DNA of 64,000 nucleotides from Glandiceps talaboti. Lineage: Eukaryota; Hemichordata; Enteropneusta; Spengelidae. Each line of letters starts with the position of its first letter. Position 1 is the stretch's first letter. The stretch lies in the NCBI RefSeq assembly GCF_964340395.1, contig NC_135557.1, positions 1,403,646 to 1,467,645 of the forward strand, read 5' to 3'. Under the pieces are notes generated by a model, which did not search any database, was not told where the DNA came from, and worked only from the letters and a program-made list of their open reading frames with translations. Shown here piece by piece: positions 1 through 13,100 of the stretch. A program made the position numbers and the translations under genes.

Positions 1-966
1 GTAGTGTATCTGTTACTGTAGTGTTCTCCATGGAGTGTCACACTGTGTAGTGTATCTGTTAGTGCAGTGTTCTCCATGGAGTGTCACACTATGTGTAGTG
101 TATCTGTTAGTGCAGTGTTGTCCATGGAGTGTCACACTATGTGTAGTGTATCTGTTACTGTAGTGTTCTCCATGGAGTGTCACACTATGTGTAGTGTATC
201 TGTTAGTGCAGTGTTGTCCATGGAGTGTCACACTATGTGTAGTGTATCTGTTAGTGCAGTGTTGTCCATGGAGTGTCACACTATGTGTAGTGTATCTGTT
301 ACTGTAGTGTTCTCCATGGAGTGTCACACTATGTGTAGTGTATCTGTTACTGTAGTGTTCTCCATGGAGTGTCACACTGTGTGTAGTGTATCTGTTACTG
401 TAGTGTTCTCCATGGAGTGTCACACTATGTGTAGTGTATCTGTTAGTGCAGTGTTGTCCATGGAGTGTCACACTATGTGTAGTGTATCTGTTAGTGCAGT
501 GTTGTCCATGGAGTGTCACACTATGTGTAGTGTATCTGTTACTGTAGTGTTCTCCATGGAGTGTCATTCTATGTGTAGTGTATCTGTTAGTGCAGTGTTC
601 TCCATGGAGTGTCACACTATGTGTAGTGTATCTGTTACTGTAGTGTTCTCCATGGAGTGTCACACTATGTGTAGTGTATCTGTTACTGTAGTGTTGTCCA
701 TGGAGTGTCACACTATGTGTAGTGTATCTGTTAATGCAGTGTTGTCCATGGAGTGTCACACTATGTGTAGTGTATCTGTTACTGTAGTGTTCTCCATGGA
801 GTGTCACTCTGTGTGTAGTGTATCTGTTAGTGTAGTGTTATCCATGGAGTGTCACTCTGTGTGTAGTGTATCTGTTACTGTAGTGTTCTCCATGGAGTGT
901 CACTCTGTGTGTAGTGTATCTGTTACTGTAGTGTTCTCCATGGAGTGTCACACTATGTGTAGTATC
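1..966. repeat. 48-bp minisatellite in FBL intron 4
   Basis: About 20 head-to-tail copies of a 48-bp unit containing gtagtgttctccatgg and gtcacactatgtgtag. The main variants are ttactg/ttagtg, gtt/gtc and cacac/cactc. Because 48 is divisible by three, reading frames stay open on both strands; these are not genes. The array runs off the left edge of the window and lies in FBL intron 4. Confidence 0.95.
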
Positions 967-1131
967 TGTTATTCTTAGTCTGTTGTGTTGTGTCTGTTAT
1001 CGTTAGTCTGTTGTGTCATGTTACTGCTAGTCTGGACTTTAAATGCATCCATCATTTAACAAACACCACATCCAATGAGAGGTAACCAAGGTAACGTACA
1101 TTATACTGTACATAGCAACGTCAATAATTAC

Positions 1132-1179
1132 CTTCCAGTCTGTGTGGTTCAATGGTTACTTGCTTACCACCAGCAAATC
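1132..1179 (-). CDS. FBL: FBL coding exon 4 (GGKQVTIEPHRLE segment)
   Basis: The exon is 48 nt, from acceptor gtatacag to donor gtaattatt. In phase 1 it reads GFAGGKQVTIEPHRLE, which matches the start of the conserved fibrillarin core (consensus around VEPHRHEGVF). It ends one base into the glycine codon that normally precedes VF, so the next exon should lie before position 1. It is too short to be found as an ORF. Confidence 0.88.
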
Positions 1180-4100
1180 CTGTATACAAACAAATAATAA
1201 GCTAAAATTAACAATCCTGTAATAATAACGTAGAGAACCTAAAATTTCAATGTCTTTTTACTTTTAACTAAATACATAACTCTAATCTCAGACACAGACA
1301 CCATGGTATTTTAGTAGATTACCTCACAGTGTATACATGACACCATGGTATTTTAGTAGATTACCTCATAGTGTATACATGACACCATGGTATTTTAATA
1401 GATTACCTCATAGTGTATACATGACACCATGGTATTTTAATAGATTACCTCATAGTGTATACATGACACCATGGTATTTTAGTAGATTACCTCATAGTGT
1501 ATACATGACACCATGGTATTTTAGTAGATTACCTCATAGTGTATACATGACACCATGGTATTTTAATAGATTACCTCATAGTGTATACATGACACCATGG
1601 TATTTTAATAGATTACCTCATAGTGTATACATGACACCATGGTATTTTAGTAGATTACCTCATAGTGTATACATGACACCATGGTATTTTAATAGGTTAC
1701 CTCACAGTGTATACATGACACCATGGTATTTTAATAGATTACCTCATAGTGTATACATGACACCATGGTATTTTAATAGATTACCTCATAGTGTATACAT
1801 GACACCATGGTATTTTAATAGGTTACCTCACAGTGTATACATGACACCATGGTATTTTAGTAGATTACCTCACAGTGTATACATGACACCATGGTATTTT
1901 AATAGGTTACCTCACAGTGTATACATGACACCATGGTATTTTAATAGATTACCTCATAGTGTATACATGACACCATGGTATTTTAATAGATTACCTCATA
2001 GTGTATACATGACACCATGGTATTTTAGTAGATTACCTCATAGTGTATACATGACACCATGGTATTTTAGTAGATTACCTCACAGTGTATACATGACACC
2101 ATGGTATTTTAATAGATTACCTCATAGTGTATACATGACACCATGGTATTTTAATAGATTACCTCATAGTGTATACATGACACCATGGTATTTTAATAGG
2201 TTACCTCACAGTGTATACATGACACCATGGTATTTTAGTAGATTACCTCACAGTGTATACATGACACCATGGTATTTTAATAGATTACCTCATAGTGTAT
2301 ACATGACACCATGGTATTTTAATAGATTACCTCACAGTGTATACATGACACCATGGTATTTTAATAGATTACCTCACAGTGTATACATGACACCATGGTA
2401 TTTTAATAGATTACCTCATAGTGTATACATGACACCATGGTATTTTAATAGATTACCTCATAGTGTATACATGACACCATGGTATTTTAATAGATTACCT
2501 CATAGTGTATACATGACACCATGGTATTTTAATAGATTACCTCACAGTGTATACATGACACCATGGTATTTTAATAGATTACCTCATAGTGTATACATGA
2601 CACCATGGTATTTTAGTAGATTACCTCATAGTGTATACATGACACCATGGTATTTTAATAGATTACCTCATAGTGTATACATGACACCATGGTATTTTAA
2701 TAGATTACCTCATAGTGTATACATGACACCATGGTATTTTAATAGGTTACCTCACAGTGTATACATGACACCATGGTATTTTAGTAGATTACCTCACAGT
2801 GTATACATGACACCATGGTATTTTAATAGATTACCTCATAGTGTATACATGACACCATGGTATTTTAATAGATTACCTCACAGTGTATACATGACACCAT
2901 GGTATTTTAATAGATTACCTCACAGTGTATACATGACACCATGGTATTTTAATAGATTACCTCATAGTGTATACATGACACCATGGTATTTTAATAGATT
3001 ACCTCATAGTGTATACATGACACCATGGTATTTTAGTAGATTACCTCATAGTGTATACATGACACCATGGTATTTTAATAGATTACCTCATAGTGTATAC
3101 ATGACACCATGGTATTTTAATAGATTACCTCATAGTGTATACATGACACCATGGTATTTTAATAGATTACCTCACAGTGTATACATGACACCATGGTATT
3201 TTAATAGATTACCTCATAGTGTATACATGACACCATGGTATTTTAGTAGATTACCTCATAGTGTATACATGACACCATGGTATTTTAATAGATTACCTCA
3301 TAGTGTATACATGACACCATGGTATTTTAGTAGATTACCTCATAGTGTATACATGACACCATGGTATTTTAATAGATTACCTCATAGTGTATACATGACA
3401 CCATGGTATTTTAATAGATTACCTCATAGTGTATACATGACACCATGGTATTTTAGTAGATTACCTCATAGTGTATACATGACACCATGGTATTTTAATA
3501 GATTACCTCATAGTGTATACATGACACCATGGTATTTTAATAGATTACCTCATAGTGTATACATGACACCATGGTATTTTAGTAGATTACCTCATAGTGT
3601 ATACATGACACCATGGTATTTTAATAGATTACCTCATAGTGTATACATGACACCATGGTATTTTAGTAGATTACCTCATAGTGTATACATGACACCATGG
3701 TATTTTAATAGATTACCTCATAGTGTATACATGACACCATGGTATTTTAGTAGATTACCTCATAGTGTATACATGACACCATGGTATTTTAATAGATTAC
3801 CTCATAGTGTATACATGACACCATGGTATTTTAATAGATTACCTCATAGTGTATACATGACACCATGGTATTTTAATAGATTACCTCACAGTGTATACAT
3901 GACACCATGGTATTTTAATAGATTACCTCACAGTGTATACATGACACCATGGTATTTTAATAGATTACCTCATAGTGTATACATGACACCATGGTATTTT
4001 AATAGATTACCTCACAGTGTATACATGACACCATGGTATTTTAATAGATTACCTCATAGTGTATACATGACACCATGGTATTTTAATAGATTACCTCATA

Positions 4101-7100
4101 GTGTATACATGACACCATGGTATTTTAATAGATTACCTCATAGTGTATACATGACACCATGGTATTTTAATAGATTACCTCATAGTGTATACATGACACC
4201 ATGGTATTTTAATAGATTACCTCATAGTGTATACATGACACCATGGTATTTTAGTAGATTACCTCATAGTGTATACATGACACCATGGTATTTTAGTAGA
4301 TTACCTCATAGTGTATACATGACACCATGGTATTTTAATAGATTACCTCATAGTGTATACATGACACCATGGTATTTTAATAGATTACCTCATAGTGTAT
4401 ACATGACACCATGGTATTTTAATAGATTACCTCATAGTGTATACATGACACCATGGTATTTTAGTAGATTACCTCATAGTGTATACATGACACCATGGTA
4501 TTTTAATAGATTACCTCATAGTGTATACATGACACCATGGTATTTTAATAGATTACCTCACAGTGTATACATGACACCATGGTATTTTAATAGATTACCT
4601 CATAGTGTATACATGACACCATGGTATTTTAATAGATTACCTCATAGTGTATACATGACACCATGGTATTTTAGTAGATTACCTCATAGTGTATACATGA
4701 CACCATGGTATTTTAATAGATTACCTCATAGTGTATACATGACACCATGGTATTTTAGTAGATTACCTCATAGTGTATACATGACACCATGGTATTTTAA
4801 TAGATTACCTCATAGTGTATACATGACACCATGGTATTTTAGTAGATTACCTCATAGTGTATACATGACACCATGGTATTTTAATAGATTACCTCACAGT
4901 GTATACATGACACCATGGTATTTTAATAGATTACCTCATAGTGTATACATGACACCATGGTATTTTAGTAGATTACCTCATAGTGTATACATGACACCAT
5001 GGTATTTTAATAGATTACCTCATAGTGTATACATGACACCATGGTATTTTAATAGATTACCTCATAGTGTATACATGACACCATGGTATTTTAATAGATT
5101 ACCTCATAGTGTATACATGACACCATGGTATTTTAATAGATTACCTCATAGTGTATACATGACACCATGGTATTTTAGTAGATTACCTCATAGTGTATAC
5201 ATGACACCATGGTATTTTAGTAGATTACCTCACAGTGTATACATGACACCATGGTATTTTAATAGATTACCTCATAGTGTATACATGACACCATGGTATT
5301 TTAATAGATTACCTCACAGTGTATACATGACACCATGGTATTTTAATAGATTACCTCATAGTGTATACATGACACCATGGTATTTTAGTAGATTACCTCA
5401 TAGTGTATACATGACACCATGGTATTTTAATAGATTACCTCATAGTGTATACATGACACCATGGTATTTTAGTAGATTACCTCATAGTGTATACATGACA
5501 CCATGGTATTTTAATAGATTACCTCATAGTGTATACATGACACCATGGTATTTTAGTAGATTACCTCAGTGTATACATGACACCATGGTATTTTAATAGA
5601 TTACCTCATAGTGTATACATGACACCATGGTATTTTAGTAGATTACCTCATAGTGTATACATGACACCATGGTATTTTAATAGATTACCTCATAGTGTAT
5701 ACATGACACCATGGTATTTTAATAGATTACCTCATAGTGTATACATGACACCATGGTATTTTAGTAGATTACCTCATAGTGTATACATGACACCATGGTA
5801 TTTTAATAGATTACCTCATAGTGTATACATGACACCATGGTATTTTAGTAGATTACCTCAGTGTATACATGACACCATGGTATTTTAATAGATTACCTCA
5901 TAGTGTATACATGACACCATGGTATTTTAATAGATTACCTCACAGTGTATACATGACACCATGGTATTTTAGTAGATTACCTCATAGTGTATACATGACA
6001 CCATGGTATTTTAATAGATTACCTCATAGTGTATACATGACACCATGGTATGTTAATAGGTTACCTCACAGTGTATACATGACACCATGGTATTTTAATA
6101 GATTACCTTATAGTGTATACATGACACCATGGTATTTTAATAGATTACCTCATAGTGTATACATGACACCATGGTATGTTAATAGGTTACCTCACAGTGT
6201 ATACATGACACCATGGTATTTTAATAGATTACCTCATAGTGTATACATGACACCATGGTATTTTAATAGATTACCTCATAGTGTATACATGACACCATGG
6301 TATTTTAATAGATTACCTCATAGTGTATACATGACACCATGGTATTTTAGTAGATTACCTCATAGTGTATACATGACACCATGGTATTTTAATAGATTAC
6401 CTCACAGTGTATACATGACACCATGGTATTTTAATAGATTACCTCATAGTGTATACATGACACCATGGTATTTTAGTAGATTACCTCACAGTGTATACAT
6501 GACACCATGGTATTTTAATAGATTACCTCATACTGTATACATGACACCATGGTATTTTAATAGATTACCTCACAGTGTATACATGACACCATGGTATTTT
6601 AATAGATTACCTCATAGTGTATACATGACACCATGGTATTTTAGTAGATTACCTCATAGTGTATACATGACACCATGGTATTTTAGTAGATTACCTCATA
6701 GTGTATACATGACACCATGGTATTTTAATAGATTACCTCATAGTGTATACATGACACCATGGTATTTTAATAGATTACCTCATAGTGTATACATGACGCC
6801 ATGGTATTTTAATAGATTACCTCACAGTGTATACATGACACCATGGTATTTTAATAGATTACCTCATAGTGTATACATGACACCATGGTATTTTAATAGA
6901 TTACCTCATAGTGTATACATGACACCATGGTATTTTAATAGATTACCTCATAGTGTATACATGACACCATGGTATTTTAATAGATTACCTCACAGTGTAT
7001 ACATGACACCATGGTATTTTAATAGATTACCTCATAGTGTATACATGACACCATGGTATTTTAATAGATTACCTCATAGTGTATACATGACACCATGGTA

Positions 7101-10100
7101 TTTTAATAGATTACCTCATAGTGTATACATGACACCATGGTATTTTAATAGATTACCTCATAGTGTATACATGACGCCATGGTATTTTAATAGATTACCT
7201 CACAGTGTATACATGACACCATGGTATTTTAATAGATTACCTCATAGTGTATACATGACACCATGGTATTTTAATAGATTACCTCATAGTGTATACATGA
7301 CACCATGGTATTTTAATAGATTACCTCATAGTGTATACATGACACCATGGTATTTTAATAGATTACCTCATAGTGTATACATGACACCATGGTATTTTAA
7401 TAGGTTACCTCACAGTGTATACATGACACCATGGTATTTTAGTAGATTACCTCACAGTGTATACATGACACCATGGTATTTTAATAGGTTACCTCACAGT
7501 GTATACATGACACCATGGTATTTTAATAGATTACCTCATAGTGTATACATGACACCATGGTATTTTAATAGATTACCTCATAGTGTATACATGACACCAT
7601 GGTATTTTAGTAGATTACCTCATAGTGTATACATGACACCATGGTATTTTAGTAGATTACCTCATAGTGTATACATGACACCATGGTATTTTAATAGATT
7701 ACCTCATAGTGTATACATGACACCATGGTATTTTAATAGATTACCTCATAGTGTATACATGACACCATGGTATTTTAATAGATTACCTCATAGTGTATAC
7801 ATGACACCATGGTATTTTAATAGGTTACCTCACAGTGTATACATGACACCATGGTATTTTAGTAGATTACCTCACAGTGTATACATGACACCATGGTATT
7901 TTAATAGATTACCTCATAGTGTATACATGACACCATGGTATTTTAATAGATTACCTCACAGTGTATACATGACACCATGGTATTTTAATAGATTACCTCA
8001 CAGTGTATACATGACACCATGGTATTTTAATAGATTACCTCATAGTGTATACATGACACCATGGTATTTTAATAGATTACCTCATAGTGTATACATGACA
8101 CCATGGTATTTTAGTAGATTACCTCATAGTGTATACATGACACCATGGTATTTTAATAGATTACCTCATAGTGTATACATGACACCATGGTATTTTAATA
8201 GATTACCTCATAGTGTATACATGACACCATGGTATTTTAATAGGTTACCTCACAGTGTATACATGACACCATGGTATTTTAGTAGATTACCTCACAGTGT
8301 ATACATGACACCATGGTATTTTAATAGATTACCTCATAGTGTATACATGACACCATGGTATTTTAATAGATTACCTCACAGTGTATACATGACACCATGG
8401 TATTTTAATAGATTACCTCACAGTGTATACATGACACCATGGTATTTTAATAGATTACCTCATAGTGTATACATGACACCATGGTATTTTAGTAGATTAC
8501 CTCATAGTGTATACATGACACCATGGTATTTTAATAGATTACCTCATAGTGTATACATGACACCATGGTATTTTAATAGATTACCTCATAGTGTATACAT
8601 GACACCATGGTATTTTAATAGATTACCTCATAGTGTATACATGACACCATGGTATTTTAATAGATTACCTCATAGTGTATACATGACACCATGGTATTTT
8701 AGTAGATTACCTCATAGTGTATACATGACACCATGGTATTTTAATAGATTACCTCATAGTGTATACATGACACCATGGTATTTTAATAGATTACCTCATA
8801 GTGTATACATGACACCATGGTATTTTAGTAGATTACCTCATAGTGTATACATGACACCATGGTATTTTAATAGATTACCTCATAGTGTATACATGACACC
8901 ATGGTATTTTAATAGATTACCTCATAGTGTATACATGACACCATGGTATTTTAATAGATTACCTCACAGTGTATACATGACACCATGGTATTTTAATAGA
9001 TTACCTCATAGTGTATACATGACACCATGGTATTTTAATAGATTACCTCATAGTGTATACATGACACCATGGTATTTTAGTAGATTACCTCATAGTGTAT
9101 ACATGACACCATGGTATTTTAATAGATTACCTCATAGTGTATACATGACACCATGGTATTTTAGTAGATTACCTCATAGTGTATACATGACACCATGGTA
9201 TTTTAATAGATTACCTCATAGTGTATACATGACACCATGGTATTTTAGTAGATTACCTCATAGTGTATACATGACACCATGGTATTTTAATAGATTACCT
9301 CATAGTGTATACATGACACCATGGTATTTTAATAGATTACCTCATAGTGTATACATGACACCATGGTATTTTAATAGATTACCTCACAGTGTATACATGA
9401 CACCATGGTATTTTAATAGATTACCTCACAGTGTATACATGACACCATGGTATTTTAATAGATTACCTCATAGTGTATACATGACACCATGGTATTTTAA
9501 TAGATTACCTCACAGTGTATACATGACACCATGGTATTTTAATAGATTACCTCATAGTGTATACATGACACCATGGTATTTTAATAGATTACCTCATAGT
9601 GTATACATGACACCATGGTATTTTAATAGATTACCTCATAGTGTATACATGACACCATGGTATTTTAATAGATTACCTCATAGTGTATACATGACACCAT
9701 GGTATTTTAATAGATTACCTCATAGTGTATACATGACACCATGGTATTTTAATAGATTACCTCATAGTGTATACATGACACCATGGTATTTTAATAGATT
9801 ACCTCATAGTGTATACATGACACCATGGTATTTTAATAGATTACCTCATAGTGTATACATGACACCATGGTATTTTAATAGATTACCTCATACTGTATAC
9901 ATGACACCATGGTATTTTAATAGATTACCTCACAGTGTATACATGACACCATGGTATTTTAGTAGATTACCTCACAGTGTATACATGACACCATGGTATT
10001 TTAATAGATTACCTCATAGTGTATACATGACACCATGGTATTTTAATAGATTACCTCATAGTGTATACATGACACCATGGTATTTTAATAGATTACCTCA

Positions 10101-13100
10101 TAGTGTATACATGACACCATGGTATTTTAATAGATTACCTCATAGTGTATACATGACACCATGGTATTTTAATAGATTACCTCATAGTGTATACATGACA
10201 CCATGGTATTTTAATAGATTACCTCATAGTGTATACATGACACCATGGTATTTTAATAGATTACCTCATAGTGTATACATGACACCATGGTATTTTAATA
10301 GATTACCTCATAGTGTATACATGACACCATGGTATTTTAATAGATTACCTCATAGTGTATACATGACACCATGGTATTTTAATAGATTACCTCATAGTGT
10401 ATACATGACACCATGGTATTTTAATAGATTACCTCACAGTGTATACATGACACCATGGTATTTTAATAGATTACCTCATAGTGTATACATGACACCATGG
10501 TATTTTAGTAGATTACCTCATAGTGTATACATGACACCATGGTATTTTAATAGATTACCTCACAGTGTATACATGACACCATGGTATTTTAATAGATTAC
10601 CTCATAGTGTATACATGACACCATGGTATTTTAATAGATTACCTCATAGTGTATACATGACACCATGGTATTTTAATAGATTACCTCACAGTGTATACAT
10701 GACACCATGGTATTTTAATAGATTACCTCATAGTGTATACATGACACCATGGTATTTTAATAGATTACCTCACAGTGTATACATGACACCATGGTATTTT
10801 AATAGATTACCTCATACTGTATACATGACACCATGGTATTTTAATAGATTACCTCATAGTGTATACATGACACCATGGTATTTTAATAGATTACCTCATA
10901 CTGTATACATGACACCATGGTATTTTAGTAGATTACCTCATAGTGTATACATGACACCATGGTATTTTAATAGATTACCTCATAGTGTATACATGACACC
11001 ATGGTATTTTAGTAGATTACCTCATAGTGTATACATGACACCATGGTATTTTAATAGATTACCTCATAGTGTATACATGACACCATGGTATTTTAGTAGA
11101 TTACCTCATAGTGTATACATGACACCATGGTATTTTAATAGATTACCTCACAGTGTATACATGACACCATGGTATTTTAATAGATTACCTCATAGTGTAT
11201 ACATGACACCATGGTATTTTAGTAGATTACCTCATAGTGTATACATGACACCATGGTATTTTAATAGATTACCTCATAGTGTATACATGACACCATGGTA
11301 TTTTAATAGATTACCTCATAGTGTATACATGACACCATGGTATTTTAATAGATTACCTCATAGTGTATACATGACACCATGGTATTTTAATAGATTACCT
11401 CATAGTGTATACATGACACCATGGTATTTTAGTAGATTACCTCATAGTGTATACATGACACCATGGTATTTTAGTAGATTACCTCACAGTGTATACATGA
11501 CACCATGGTATTTTAATAGATTACCTCATAGTGTATACATGACACCATGGTATTTTAATAGATTACCTCACAGTGTATACATGACACCATGGTATTTTAA
11601 TAGATTACCTCATAGTGTATACATGACACCATGGTATTTTAGTAGATTACCTCATAGTGTATACATGACACCATGGTATTTTAATAGATTACCTCATAGT
11701 GTATACATGACACCATGGTATTTTAGTAGATTACCTCATAGTGTATACATGACACCATGGTATTTTAATAGATTACCTCATAGTGTATACATGACACCAT
11801 GGTATTTTAGTAGATTACCTCAGTGTATACATGACACCATGGTATTTTAATAGATTACCTCATAGTGTATACATGACACCATGGTATTTTAGTAGATTAC
11901 CTCATAGTGTATACATGACACCATGGTATTTTAATAGATTACCTCATAGTGTATACATGACACCATGGTATTTTAATAGATTACCTCATAGTGTATACAT
12001 GACACCATGGTATTTTAGTAGATTACCTCATAGTGTATACATGACACCATGGTATTTTAATAGATTACCTCACAGTGTATACATGACACCATGGTATTTT
12101 AATAGATTACCTCATAGTGTATACATGACACCATGGTATTTTAGTAGATTACCTCACAGTGTATACATGACACCATGGTATTTTAATAGATTACCTCATA
12201 GTGTATACATGACACCATGGTATTTTAATAGATTACCTCATAGTGTATACATGACACCATGGTATTTTAATAGATTACCTCATAGTGTATACATGACACC
12301 ATGGTATTTTAGTAGATTACCTCATAGTGTATACATGACACCATGGTATTTTAATAGATTACCTCATAGTGTATACATGACACCATGGTATTTTAATAGA
12401 TTACCTCATAGTGTATACATGACACCATGGTATTTTAGTAGATTACCTCATAGTGTATACATGACACCATGGTATTTTAGTAGATTACCTCATAGTGTAT
12501 ACATGACACCATGGTATTTTAATAGATTACCTCACAGTGTATACATGACACCATGGTATTTTAATAGATTACCTCATAGTGTATACATGACACCATGGTA
12601 TTTTAATAGATTACCTCATAGTGTATACATGACACCATGGTATTTTAATAGATTACCTCACAGTGTATACATGACACCATGGTATTTTAATAGATTACCT
12701 CATAGTGTATACATGACACCATGGTATTTTAATAGATTACCTCACAGTGTATACATGACACCATGGTATTTTAATAGATTACCTCATAGTGTATACATGA
12801 CACCATGGTATTTTAATAGATTACCTCATACTGTATACATGACACCATGGTATTTTAATAGATTACCTCATAGTGTATACATGACACCATGGTATTTTAA
12901 TAGATTACCTCATAGTGTATACATGACACCATGGTATTTTAATAGATTACCTCACAGTGTATACATGACACCATGGTATTTTAATAGATTACCTCATACT
13001 GTATACATGACACCATGGTATTTTAGTAGATTACCTCATAGTGTATACATGACACCATGGTATTTTAATAGATTACCTCATACTGTATACATGACACCAT

